The notes under the pieces were generated by a model. That model saw nothing but the letters and a program-made list of their open reading frames with translations, made no database searches and had not been told where the DNA came from. The translations under genes were made by a program, and so were the position numbers. A stretch of 64,000 nucleotides of DNA from Sphingomonas sp. FARSPH. GTDB lineage: Bacteria > Pseudomonadota > Alphaproteobacteria > Sphingomonadales > Sphingomonadaceae. Shown piece by piece: positions 27,582 through 36,275 of this stretch. The DNA is taken from NCBI RefSeq assembly GCF_003355005.1, contig NZ_CP029985.1, positions 2,688,501 to 2,752,500 on the forward strand. Reading direction: 5' to 3'. The stretch's first letter is position 1. Every line of letters begins with the position of its first letter.

Positions 27582-30401
27582 TTATCGCGGGCAATCGACG
27601 CCATCCTTTTCGATCAGCCCCGATCGAGCCACGCTCAAGTCCCGCCCATCGCGGTCGTTCGGCTGAACGCCGGAGCCCAGCCCCCGCCAAAGCGCCGCGT
27701 TGAAGGCGGCGGTGTCCAGATGATCCTCGGTGCGGAAGTCCTGTCCGCGCATCGCCGCCGCCCACCAGGCCGAACTGGGGTGGTCGCACCGCCCGGTCGT
27801 CGCCGCGATCCGGGGAGCGAAGCGATCGGCGGGGATCGGGAGCTGCGTCGTGCGAAGCACGTCGGCCGCCTCGGCCCGATACGTCCAGTGCGTCTGGGCA
27901 GGGTCGAACAGGTCGGCCATCGGCGCCGCCAGTCCGTCGTTGAGCCCCAGCGGCTTCAGCCCCAGCACCGCCTCGATCGTGCGCAGGACGTTGACCGTTG
28001 TATAACGTGTCGAGACGACCACGCCCTGTCGGACATAAGGCCCGACCACGAACGCGACGGATCGTCGCGCGTCGACATGGTCGGCGCCGTTCTGGGCATC
28101 GTCCTCGATGATGAAGACCAAAGTCGAACCGGCGACATGGCTGTTGGCGATCGCCTCGATGACCATGCCGACCGAATAATCATTGTCGGCCATTTGCGTC
28201 TCGACGGTGTTCACCCCGTCGATCGCCTCCTTGAAATCGCCGAAGTGATCGTGGCTGAGGCGCAGCAGCGTCAGCGCGGGGACCTTGCCGGCCGCATCGG
28301 CGGCGTCGAACTCGCGCCGCCATTCGAGCATGCGCCAATAGTCGGCGAGTTTCTGATCGAAACCGCGGAAATAGGGATCGCTGCGCTTCGCCAGCAGCCG
28401 GTCGCCGGGCGTGTAGATGCGCGTGCCCGTCTTCCACGGTTCGCGGATCACCGGCACCGCGCCGGGCGCGCCGGCATCGTAGATCGAGGCGTCGGAAAAG
28501 CCGTAGTTGCGCACCGAGAGGCCCGCGCGGATCGCCTGATCCCACAGGAAGCCCTGGTTCCTGTCGCCGTCGTCGTCGCCTTCGGCATCGGGAGCGGTCA
28601 ACAGGGCAGGGCCGGGGAGCAGGTCGGGATCCTTCGACAGCGCCGGGTTCGTCGCCTGACGCTCGGCCGGGGTCTGCTGCGTGTAGACGAAGCGGTCTGC
28701 CTCCTCCGCTTCATAGGCGAGGCCGCGCTGCGCATAGTTCACGGGCGCGGTCTTCTCGAGCAGGTCGGGCGTGCGCGCCGCGGTCGACCAGGTCCAGCCG
28801 GTGCTCGATTGCTCACCCGAATCGTAGAAATTGTCGAGCGTCGCGAACTGGCGCGCCAGGCGGTGGTGATTGGGCGACAGCGCCCGGCCGAGGATCGCAA
28901 GGTGCGGATCGCCGTTGCCGACCTCCAGATCGCCCAACACCTGATCGTAGGTGCGGTTTTCCTTGATGATGAAGACGACGTGGCTGACCCGCGCCCGGAT
29001 CGCCGCCATTTTCGCCTCGGCGGCCGCGCGGGCGGCCGCGCCTGGCAGCCCGATATTGTCGGCGACCTGGAGCGTGGTCGCTGCGAGCGCCTTGTCGCTG
29101 GGCAACGGGAATTGCAGCATCCCCGCCTTTTCGAGCTGGAAGATATACTGGTTCGCCGCGCCACAGGCATCGGGCTGGCCGCGATAGATGGCGAGCTTCG
29201 GCGCGCAGCCCCGCGGGTTTGGGCCCGGCGGGCTCTTGCGGTTGACGACGAACACGCGCTGGCCATCGGCCGACGTCGCCACCGCGCTGGGGTACCAGCC
29301 GGTCGGCACCAGCCCGGTGACGGTCCCGCCGGCGGCGCTTGGTGCGACGATCGCGACGGCATTGATCCCACCCAGCGTCACCAGCAATCGCCCGTCGGGC
29401 AACTGGGCAAGGCCGTTGGGGTTGAGCCCTTTGCCGATCGGGGGGGCGGCCAGCGCGTCCGGCAGGGTGAGGCGCGGCTCTGCGACCAACCGCGCCTGGA
29501 CGGTATCGATCACCGCGAGCCGGTCGTCATTGTCCTCGGTGACGAACAACCGGTGGTTGCGGGCATCGGCCAGCAGGGCGGTCGGCTCGCCGATCGTCGC
29601 GATCCGGCCGGTGATACGGATAGCCGTCGACGTCGGCGCGAGCGCGACGACCTGCCGATCGCGCGGCGCGGACACCCAGGCATGGCCGGCATCGGTCCAT
29701 GCGAGCGCAAAGGGAAATTCGCCCCCCGGAATGCCGCTCTGCGCCGGGTCGATCTTGCCGGGGCGCAGATCCTGCTCGGCGATGACCGTACCGCGATCGA
29801 GGTCGAGCAAGCTGACCGAATCATTATAATAATTGGCGACCAGCGCCTGGTGCCCGTCGGGGCTGACCGCGACGCCCGCCGCCTGCGGCTTCACCTCGGC
29901 GCCGAGGCCTGCGGTGTGGCCGAGCTTGATCGTCGCCGTCTCGACGTACCGCCCGCCCGAACGTCCGAAGACATGGACGTTATCGTCGACGCCGCCACCG
30001 ACGACGAACCCGCGCCCGTCCGGGCGCCATGCGATGCCGCCATAGCTGTTGGGCACGGTCAGCGTCTGTACCCGCCGGCTGCCATGCCCATCGATCGCGT
30101 AGCGGAAGATGTACTGGACCGACTGCGCCGCAACGACCTTCCCATCGGCGCCGTTGAAGCGGTTGAAGCCGCTGGTCAGCACCAGCATTTCGCGTCCGTC
30201 GGGACGGGGGGCGATCGCCGCCGCGCCATCGACGACATAGGTTGGATCGGGACCGATGCCCGCGACCAGCGGCTCGAACTGCGCGCCCGGGGCCGCGCTG
30301 GGGGTGAGGCGCTGTCCGGTGGGCAGAGCTTGTCCGGTAGGGTCCTGCGCAGCGAGCGCGGCGGGCAGCATAATCGCGATGGCGGCTAGATATGGGCGCA
30401 T
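27582..30401 (-). CDS. Beta-propeller/phosphoesterase fusion protein, exported
   Basis: This 939-residue protein has a signal peptide (MRPYLAAIAIMLPAALAAQ). An N-terminal seven-bladed propeller-like half of YncE type contains SPDGHQALVANYYNDSVS and RLFVTEDNDDRLAVI. The C-terminal half is a phosphoesterase of the acid-phosphatase/phospholipase C-like superfamily, with HVVFIIKENRTYDQVLGDL and LVFIIEDDAQNGADHVDARR. This fused layout is widespread in proteobacteria; the substrate is not known. The start at 30401 has GGAG upstream. The longer frame to 30569 would run past the signal peptide and is rejected. Confidence 0.9.
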   Translation of the reverse strand: MRPYLAAIAIMLPAALAAQDPTGQALPTGQRLTPSAAPGAQFEPLVAGIGPDPTYVVDGAAAIAPRPDGREMLVLTSGFNRFNGADGKVVAAQSVQYIFRYAIDGHGSRRVQTLTVPNSYGGIAWRPDGRGFVVGGGVDDNVHVFGRSGGRYVETATIKLGHTAGLGAEVKPQAAGVAVSPDGHQALVANYYNDSVSLLDLDRGTVIAEQDLRPGKIDPAQSGIPGGEFPFALAWTDAGHAWVSAPRDRQVVALAPTSTAIRITGRIATIGEPTALLADARNHRLFVTEDNDDRLAVIDTVQARLVAEPRLTLPDALAAPPIGKGLNPNGLAQLPDGRLLVTLGGINAVAIVAPSAAGGTVTGLVPTGWYPSAVATSADGQRVFVVNRKSPPGPNPRGCAPKLAIYRGQPDACGAANQYIFQLEKAGMLQFPLPSDKALAATTLQVADNIGLPGAAARAAAEAKMAAIRARVSHVVFIIKENRTYDQVLGDLEVGNGDPHLAILGRALSPNHHRLARQFATLDNFYDSGEQSSTGWTWSTAARTPDLLEKTAPVNYAQRGLAYEAEEADRFVYTQQTPAERQATNPALSKDPDLLPGPALLTAPDAEGDDDGDRNQGFLWDQAIRAGLSVRNYGFSDASIYDAGAPGAVPVIREPWKTGTRIYTPGDRLLAKRSDPYFRGFDQKLADYWRMLEWRREFDAADAAGKVPALTLLRLSHDHFGDFKEAIDGVNTVETQMADNDYSVGMVIEAIANSHVAGSTLVFIIEDDAQNGADHVDARRSVAFVVGPYVRQGVVVSTRYTTVNVLRTIEAVLGLKPLGLNDGLAAPMADLFDPAQTHWTYRAEAADVLRTTQLPIPADRFAPRIAATTGRCDHPSSAWWAAAMRGQDFRTEDHLDTAAFNAALWRGLGSGVQPNDRDGRDLSVARSGLIEKDGVDCPR

Positions 30402-30666
30402 GGTCGTCTCCGAGATCGACGACCATAGGCCCGGAATGTGACGTCTTGCCATGCACGCCGCACCGACAGCGCTCCATCGCGTCGAAAACGACAGCGATGA
30501 ACGGCAGAAATCAGGAATCGGGGCGCAGGTTTGTACATGATCCGCTGTGGCCTCTTCGAGGCGGTACACGGCCTTCTGCGAAATCGGGCAGCGGATCTGA
30601 TGGTTACCCTCGCGCCACCTGCGAAACGTCCATGCGGCTGGTCGCCATCGAAGACCATGTGATCGC

Positions 30667-30742
30667 TGGTGACCCCTACGGGACTCGAACCCGTGTTTTC
30701 GCCGTGAGAGGGCGACGTCCTAGACCGCTAGACGAAGGGGCC
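30667..30742 (-). tRNA. tRNA-Glu (anticodon CTC)
   Basis: The minus strand gives a full cloverleaf: acceptor GGCCCCT with AGGGGTC (one G-U), a D-arm with AGCGGTCTAGG, and an anticodon stem CGCC/GGCG with loop CTCTCAC (anticodon CTC, reading GAG). The T-arm has GGTTCGAGTCC, and the discriminator A and CCA are encoded. It lies about 100 bases after the DAHP synthase gene on the same strand. Confidence 0.97.
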
Positions 30743-30843
30743 GTCCGTGGTGGAGGGGCGCGTCTACGGGGTGGGGGTGGCGGCGTCAAGCGGGAGCGCC
30801 GGAAATTCCGCCTGCGCTTCCGCCGCCGCCGTCGCCTCCCTTG

Positions 30844-32217
30844 TCAGGCAGCTGCCTTGCGGCGTTCGGCCATTTCTGCGTTGAGCATTTCGGCGAGCAG
30901 GAACGCCAGTTCCAGGCTCTGGCCCGCGTTGAGGCGCGGGTCGCAATGCGTGTGGTAGCGGTCCGCCAGCGTCTGTTCGGTCACATCGATCGCGCCGCCG
31001 GTGCACTCGGTGACGTTCTGGCCCGTCATCTCGGCATGGATGCCGCCCGCATGCGTGCCCTCGGCGCGGTGCACCGCGAAGAAGCCGCGCACTTCCGCCA
31101 GGATGCGCTCGAACGGGCGCGTCTTGTACCCCGTCACCGCTTTTACGGTGTTGCCGTGCATCGGGTCGCAGCTCCACACCACCGGATGACCCTCGCGCGT
31201 CACCGCACGGACGAGGCGGGGCAGCGCGGCCTCGATCTTGTCGAAGCCGTAGCGCGTGATGAGCGTGATCCGCCCCGGCGCGCGCGACGGGTTGAGCGTG
31301 TCGAGCATGCGCAGCAGCGCATCGGGCTCGAGGCTGGGGCCGCATTTGACGCCGATCGGATTGCCGATGCCGCGCAGGAACTCGACATGCGCCGAGCCCT
31401 CGAACCGCGTCCGATCTCCGATCCACAGGAAATGCGCGGACGTGTCGTACCAGTCGCCGGTCAGCGAATCCTGCCGCGTCAGCGCCTGTTCGTACGGCAG
31501 GTGCAGCGCCTCGTGACTGGTGTAGAAATGCGTCTGCGCGAGCTGCGGCACGGTTTCGGGATCGATCCCGCAGGCGGCCATGAAGTCGAGCGCCTCACCG
31601 ATGCGATCGGCGGTTTCGGCATATTTCTTCGCCCAGGGGCTGCGGCCCATGAAATCGTGCGTCCAGCGATGCACCTGGTGCAGATTGGCATAGCCGCCCT
31701 GCGCGAAGGCGCGCAGCAGATTGAGCGTCGCCGCGCTTTGCGTGTAGCCGCGGATCAGCCGCTGCGGATCGGGGATGCGCGATTCGGGCGTGAAGGCGAT
31801 GTCGTTGACGTTGTCGCCACGATAGCTGGGCAGCTCGACCCCGTCGATGACCTCGGTCGGCGCGGAACGCGGTTTGGCGAACTGGCCAGCCATGCGGCCG
31901 AGCTTCACCACGGGCAGCTTCGAGGCGAAGGTGAGGACGACCGCCATCTGCAGGATGACGCGGAAGGTGTCGCGGATGTTGTTGGGATGGAATTCGGCGA
32001 ACGATTCGGCGCAGTCGCCGCCCTGGAGCAGGAAGCCCTTGCCCGCCTGCACCTTCGCCAGTTCGGCGGTCAGGTTGCGCGCCTCGCCCGCGAAGACGAG
32101 CGGCGGATAGGACTGGATCTGATCGGTCGCGCGGGTCAGCGCCGCGGTGTCGGGATAGTCGGGCAGCTGGCGCGCCTCTGCCTTGGTCCAGCTGTCGGGG
32201 GCCCAGTTCGCGGCCAT
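30844..32217 (-). CDS. aroG: 3-deoxy-7-phosphoheptulonate synthase, class II
   Basis: This 457-residue enzyme makes DAHP from phosphoenolpyruvate and erythrose 4-phosphate, the first step of the shikimate pathway. Class II features are [12 protein letters not shown] near the N-terminus, [38 protein letters not shown] and [20 protein letters not shown], which supply the metal and substrate residues. The size is that of type II enzymes (450-470 residues). The start ATG at 32217 gives [10 protein letters not shown]; a longer frame upstream has no ribosome site. A ribosome site AAGGAC is present. Aromatic feedback control cannot be judged from this reading. Confidence 0.95.
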   Translation of the reverse strand: MAANWAPDSWTKAEARQLPDYPDTAALTRATDQIQSYPPLVFAGEARNLTAELAKVQAGKGFLLQGGDCAESFAEFHPNNIRDTFRVILQMAVVLTFASKLPVVKLGRMAGQFAKPRSAPTEVIDGVELPSYRGDNVNDIAFTPESRIPDPQRLIRGYTQSAATLNLLRAFAQGGYANLHQVHRWTHDFMGRSPWAKKYAETADRIGEALDFMAACGIDPETVPQLAQTHFYTSHEALHLPYEQALTRQDSLTGDWYDTSAHFLWIGDRTRFEGSAHVEFLRGIGNPIGVKCGPSLEPDALLRMLDTLNPSRAPGRITLITRYGFDKIEAALPRLVRAVTREGHPVVWSCDPMHGNTVKAVTGYKTRPFERILAEVRGFFAVHRAEGTHAGGIHAEMTGQNVTECTGGAIDVTEQTLADRYHTHCDPRLNAGQSLELAFLLAEMLNAEMAERRKAAA

Positions 32218-32476
32218 GATACACGGGTCCTTCGGAAGACAATGAGCGTTGGCGTCGCCGACGCCCATGCGCCCAATTCCCTTCGAGCGCAACGAAGGAA
32301 CGCTTTGCGGGGCTTTCGCGCAAGCTACGGTCTTCCGCTCTACCGGGGTCGATCGCGCCGCTAAAACCGCCGCCCAACGGTCTGGCGTTGCAACGGGGCG
32401 GTTCGTCGCAGCGCGCGTGGCGGTCGGTCGCGGTTCATCCAGACGCCGCCACTTCCCTATGGTGAGAATGACGGTC

Positions 32477-33709
32477 ATGACCCCTATGCGGCGCGCCGGC
32501 GCGAGCGCGATCGCCCTGACGCTGGCAGCCGCCGCAATGCCCGCGGGCGTATCGGCGCAGCAGGCGCAAACCCCGGCACCGGCGAGCACGCCGCAGACGC
32601 AATCGATCCCCGGTCTGTCGGACTATAAGTTCACGCTGCCCAATACGCCGCCCGCGCCCGATCCGCAGCCGACGATCGCGCCGTTGCCGCGACCGACGCC
32701 GAGCCCCGCGGCGACGGCGACGCCGACACCCCGCGCGACTCCGACGCCGCGCGCGACGCCGAGCCCGGCCGTGCGGCCGAACGCGACGCCGGCTCCCGCA
32801 GCCCAACCGACCGCAGCGGCGACGCCGGACGGGTCATCCGCCACGGTGCCGGTAGCGGTAGCGATCCCGACGCCAGCCGCGACCGAGACGGCACCTGCCC
32901 CCGCAGCGACCCCGGCCCCCGCCGCGACCGCGTCGGCGGCGCAGCAGCAACCGGCGGGAGGATGGCCGGCATGGCTGCCCTGGCTGGTGGCGGTGCTGGC
33001 GATCGGCGTCGCAGCGGTCGCGATCCTGCGCCGCCGTCCGGCGTCTGGTTCAGGCACGATCGCGGTGGCCGACGTCGCGCCGGCGCGGGGCGAGCCTTCG
33101 CCCGAACCACCAGTCACCGCACCGGTTGCGTCGTCGCCCACGCCGCCCGCGCCGCCGATACCCCCAAAGCCCGCGATGCTGGATCGCGTTGCGGCCCGGC
33201 CACCTTTGTCGCAGCCGCAACTGGCGCTCAGCCTGACGCCACGAAGGGCGGGTTTCAACCTCGTCACCGCGACGGTGGAGGGCGAGCTGCTGGTGCGCAA
33301 CGTCGGCGACACGCCGGTTTCCGCGATCCGCGTCGGTGCCGCGCTGATGGAAGCGGGGGCCGGGCGCGAGAGCGAGGTGGCGGGTTTCTTCGCGCAACCG
33401 GTCGTGCGCCCGGTGAAGCCGCCGTTCACGTTGGCGCCGGGCGAGGAGCGGCGCGTGCGCGTCGTCGTCGCGCAGGGCCGTGACCAGATCCGCGGCGTGC
33501 CCGCGAACGGCCGCGCGATGTTCGTGCCGGTCGTCGCGATCAACGCGGTGCACGGCGCGGGCGATGCGCCCGGCCAGGCGGCGCGCGCCTTTGCGATCGG
33601 CATGGAACGCGCGGACAACGACCGGCTGGTGCCGTTCTGGCTCGATCTGCCGCCGCGTATGTACGACGGGCTCGCGGCGCGGCCCTATGGCCCAGCGGTC
33701 GATCAATAA
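32477..33709 (+). CDS. Pro/Ala-rich membrane-anchored protein
   Basis: This protein of about 410 residues has a signal-like start ([19 protein letters not shown]) and a long low-complexity region of repeated TPTPRA-, PSPA- and APAA-type blocks (roughly residues 50-155). A single transmembrane helix [19 protein letters not shown] is followed by Arg-rich RRR. The C-terminal globular part contains [35 protein letters not shown] and [15 protein letters not shown], an immunoglobulin-like or adhesion-like pattern. The exact start is uncertain (32459, 32468 and 32477 are all in frame). No clear family is recognised. It ends a few bases before the convergent hydrolase. Confidence 0.75.
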   Translation: MTPMRRAGASAIALTLAAAAMPAGVSAQQAQTPAPASTPQTQSIPGLSDYKFTLPNTPPAPDPQPTIAPLPRPTPSPAATATPTPRATPTPRATPSPAVRPNATPAPAAQPTAAATPDGSSATVPVAVAIPTPAATETAPAPAATPAPAATASAAQQQPAGGWPAWLPWLVAVLAIGVAAVAILRRRPASGSGTIAVADVAPARGEPSPEPPVTAPVASSPTPPAPPIPPKPAMLDRVAARPPLSQPQLALSLTPRRAGFNLVTATVEGELLVRNVGDTPVSAIRVGAALMEAGAGRESEVAGFFAQPVVRPVKPPFTLAPGEERRVRVVVAQGRDQIRGVPANGRAMFVPVVAINAVHGAGDAPGQAARAFAIGMERADNDRLVPFWLDLPPRMYDGLAARPYGPAVDQ

Positions 33710-33712
33710 CGG

Positions 33713-34573
33713 TTAGCGCGTGCGCGCGGCGAAGCGGCCGAAGCGAAACGTCCGCGTGTCCGCGAGCATCGGCGGATCGCCGCCGTCGCAATAGGAAATG
33801 ATCGTCGGGATCAGTGCGGCGATCCGAGCGGACGAGGGGTGATGGTCCGCCTCCGTCAGGAAGAAGGCGACGCCCGATACGCCCGCCGCCTCCGCCGCCT
33901 CGCCCAGCTGCTTGCCGTGCACCGCCGGCACGACATCGTCCTGCAGGCCGTGGATCAGGAAATAGGGTTCGTCGAGCGTCCTGACTGCGGCGAGATTGTC
34001 GTAGCGGTCGCCGATCAGCCCGCGGACGATCCGGGGTGCGAGCGGCCGGATGCCGGTGAAACCGCCGATCGTCACCAGCGCATCGAGCCGCTGGCGCTGC
34101 GCGAGGCCGAAGCCGACGCCGCTGCCGAGGCTGTGCCCGACGACGATCACGCGTCCGCCGCCGGCATGGGCGCGCGCGGCGGCGTAGAAGGCGTCCGCAT
34201 CGTGCGTGAGGCCGGCTTCGTTCGGCGTGCCGGGGTTGCCGCTGTACGACCGATATTCCGCCGCGACGACGCCATAGCCCGCGGCGATCAGCGGGGCGAA
34301 CCAGTCGATCGTCGTCATGGCGCTCGACGCATTGCCGTGGAAGACCAGCAACGTGGGTTTGCCGGCGCTCGCGGCATGCCGCAGCCCGGCCAGCGTTAGG
34401 CCGTCCGCGGTGGTGACGGCGAACCGCTCCGTGCCCGCGGGCAGCCCCTCTACGGAGAGGGCCGCGGTCGGGGCAGGATAGATGTATTTGCGGAATTGCG
34501 CGGTCGCCGGCGGCGTGGTGGCGAGTAGCGCGAGGGCGCCGATTACGAGCGGGGCGGGGCGGGGCAGGCGCAT
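33713..34573 (-). CDS. Alpha/beta hydrolase, exported
   Basis: This 286-residue protein has a signal peptide (MRLPRPAPLVIGALALLAT). The alpha/beta-hydrolase core has an oxyanion-type HGNASS, the nucleophile elbow GHSLGSG, an Asp near LIHGLQDDVVP and His in EADHHPSS. It resembles BAAT/Abhydrolase_1-like esterases of the YfhR/BEM46 type. The start gives a clean signal peptide; the longer frame to 34666 is not supported. It follows the rplL terminator on the same strand and is probably a separate transcript. The substrate is unknown. Confidence 0.88.
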   Translation of the reverse strand: MRLPRPAPLVIGALALLATTPPATAQFRKYIYPAPTAALSVEGLPAGTERFAVTTADGLTLAGLRHAASAGKPTLLVFHGNASSAMTTIDWFAPLIAAGYGVVAAEYRSYSGNPGTPNEAGLTHDADAFYAAARAHAGGGRVIVVGHSLGSGVGFGLAQRQRLDALVTIGGFTGIRPLAPRIVRGLIGDRYDNLAAVRTLDEPYFLIHGLQDDVVPAVHGKQLGEAAEAAGVSGVAFFLTEADHHPSSARIAALIPTIISYCDGGDPPMLADTRTFRFGRFAARTR

Positions 34574-34666
34574 CTGCCGCAGTAGATCAGGCCGAAGCGG
34601 TGCTGTCGATGGGTTTGCGCGGCATCGGCGCGCGCATTGGGATTGGCGCGTCGGAACGCGGGGCAT

Positions 34667-34699
34667 GAAAAAAGGGCGGCTACCTCGCGGTGCCGCCCT
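34667..34699 (-). terminator. Intrinsic terminator downstream of rplL
   Basis: Stem AGGGCGGC with GCCGCCCT (34673-34699) around a small loop, followed on the minus strand by T6. It lies about 140 bases after the rplL stop, after a series of other hairpins. Confidence 0.8.
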
Positions 34700-34743
34700 G
34701 TTTCCTTGGCCAAGCCGTCATGGGCGTGAAGCCCATAAGCCCG

Positions 34744-34826
34744 CCCCCGCGAAGGCGGGGGTCGGACGGTGCGATCCGCACCGCCGGCCGGCTTCGGGCG
34801 AGGTGAGGGCTGGCATCGCCAGCCCT
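34744..34826. repeat. Tandem GC-rich hairpins in the rplL 3' region
   Basis: Three perfect inverted repeats are packed into about 85 bases: CCCCCGC/GCGGGGG (34744-34761), CGGTGCG/CGCACCG (34767-34783) and AGGGCTGG/CCAGCCCT (34806-34826). The first resembles REP-like palindromes common in sphingomonads. The group may stabilise the abundant rplL transcript. Confidence 0.6.
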
Positions 34827-34841
34827 TGCCCGCCCGGCAGC

Positions 34842-35219
34842 TTACTTGAGTTCGACGGTCGCGCCGGCTTCCTCGAGCTGCTTCTTGATCTTCTCGGCCT
34901 CGTCCTTGTTGACGCCTTCCTTGACTGGCTTCGGCGCGCCCTCGACGAGGGACTTCGCTTCGGTCAGGCCCAGGCCGGTGATCGCGCGGACTTCCTTGAT
35001 GACGTTGATCTTCTTGCCACCGTCGCCGGTGAGGATCACGTCGAACTCGGTCTTCTCTTCAGCCGCCGGAGCAGCAGCGCCGCCGCCAGCCGCCGGAGCC
35101 GCCGCAACCGCCGCAGCGGCCGAAACGCCCCACTTCTCTTCGAGCATCTTCGAGAGCTCGGCGGCCTCGAGGACGGTCAGCTCGCTCAGCTGGTCAACCA
35201 GCGCGTTCAGGTCTGCCAT
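34842..35219 (-). CDS. rplL: 50S ribosomal protein L7/L12
   Basis: This 125-residue protein has the usual three parts: an N-terminal dimer domain ([23 protein letters not shown]), an Ala/Pro-rich hinge ([19 protein letters not shown]), and a C-terminal factor-binding domain with [15 protein letters not shown]. It forms the stalk that recruits translation GTPases. The start has AAGGAAG upstream. It lies 81 bases after rplJ on the same strand, the normal pairing; rpoB does not follow here. Confidence 0.98.
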   Translation of the reverse strand: MADLNALVDQLSELTVLEAAELSKMLEEKWGVSAAAAVAAAPAAGGGAAAPAAEEKTEFDVILTGDGGKKINVIKEVRAITGLGLTEAKSLVEGAPKPVKEGVNKDEAEKIKKQLEEAGATVELK

Positions 35220-35300
35220 GTTCACTTCCTTTTGCGTGTCAGATCGGAGCATCGAAAAGCTCCGGTTTGTTCAAACAATCACGTTCCAAGCGCCTGAAGT

Positions 35301-35816
35301 TCAGGCGTTTTCCTTCTCGGCATAAGCCGACAGCACGCGCGCGATCTGCGCCGCGGGAGCCTGGGTGATGGTCGCGAGCTTCGTTGCGGGCGCAACGATG
35401 AGGCCGACGATCTTCGCCCGGAGTTCATCCAGCGAGGGCAGGGTGGCGAGCGCTTGCACGCCGGCGACGTCGAGAGGGGTCGCGCCCATCGCACCGCCCA
35501 CGATTTCGAACTTGTCGTTCGTCTTCGCGAATTCCACCGCGATCTTCGCGGCGGCAACGGGGTCGATGGAGGTGGCGAGACCGACCGGGCCGGTCAGCAT
35601 GTCGCCGATCGAGCCATAGTCGGTGCCGTCGAGCGCGATCTTGGCAAGCTTGTTCTTCGAGACCTTGTAGGTCGCGCCGGCGTCGCGCATCTTGTTCCGG
35701 AGGGTCGTCGACTGTGCGACGGTCATCCCGTTGTTACGGGTAACCACCACGACGCCGACCTCCGAAAAGGTGCGGTTCAGCTCGGCAACGGCCGCGGCCT
35801 TTTGAGCACGATCCAT
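35301..35816 (-). CDS. rplJ: 50S ribosomal protein L10
   Basis: This 171-residue protein starts [17 protein letters not shown] and has the L10 stretch [36 protein letters not shown]. It forms the base of the ribosomal stalk with L7/L12. GGAG lies before the ATG. It is separated from rplA-rplK by phoX and the PilZ gene on the opposite strand, so the usual rplKAJL run is broken here. Confidence 0.98.
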   Translation of the reverse strand: MDRAQKAAAVAELNRTFSEVGVVVVTRNNGMTVAQSTTLRNKMRDAGATYKVSKNKLAKIALDGTDYGSIGDMLTGPVGLATSIDPVAAAKIAVEFAKTNDKFEIVGGAMGATPLDVAGVQALATLPSLDELRAKIVGLIVAPATKLATITQAPAAQIARVLSAYAEKENA

Positions 35817-36138
35817 GCCATTCTCCACGTTCTGAACCTGCCGCAAGCGGCAGGCCCGGTTACAGACCGACACGGCATGCGCCGCATCGGGTTTGTCCAG
35901 CGATGGGGAAGGCACCCGTAAAAGGGCGGCAGGCCGATCGCGCGGCGCATGAGGGCGCCCGCCAAGCGGCATGAGAAATCCTGTCCCCGTCTCGGCAGGA
36001 AATTAAGCCGCGGCAAATCCGTGGCGCCTGCTGTCTTGGACGGTGGTCGACGGGCGGACCCGACGACACGGGGTGGCCCATAGCCGATCGCGCGGCGAAG
36101 TCAACCGCGGGCGCGTTCCCGCGTCGCGCCATCGTCAA
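35817..36138 (-). promoter_or_regulatory. Upstream region of rplJ, probable leader
   Basis: About 320 bases without a gene between rplJ and the divergent phoX promoter. A perfect hairpin CCTGCCGC/GCGGCAGG lies at 35837-35854, about 20 bases before the rplJ start codon, and further GC-rich inverted segments lie upstream. In other bacteria the L10 leader binds L10(L12)4 and represses translation; a similar role here is plausible but I cannot define the binding fold. Confidence 0.4.
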
Positions 36139-36156
36139 CTGTCATGAAAATGTCTC
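36139..36156 (+). promoter_or_regulatory. Pho box upstream of phoX
   Basis: CTGTCAT-GAAA-ATGTCTC fits the tandem 7-base Pho box (two CTGTCAT-like repeats 11 bases apart): the first half is perfect and the second keeps TGTC. It lies in the direction of phoX about 120 bases before its start codon, as expected for PhoB control under phosphate limitation. Confidence 0.6.
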
Positions 36157-36275
36157 CGGAAAGACGCTTTCATTTCATCGTCGCGCAACCACGCCGCCGC
36201 ATTTGCACGCCACAGCCGATACCCGGGGGCACCGGCGAACGGCATGCCCGACGTATTTCCCGGGGGACTTGCACC

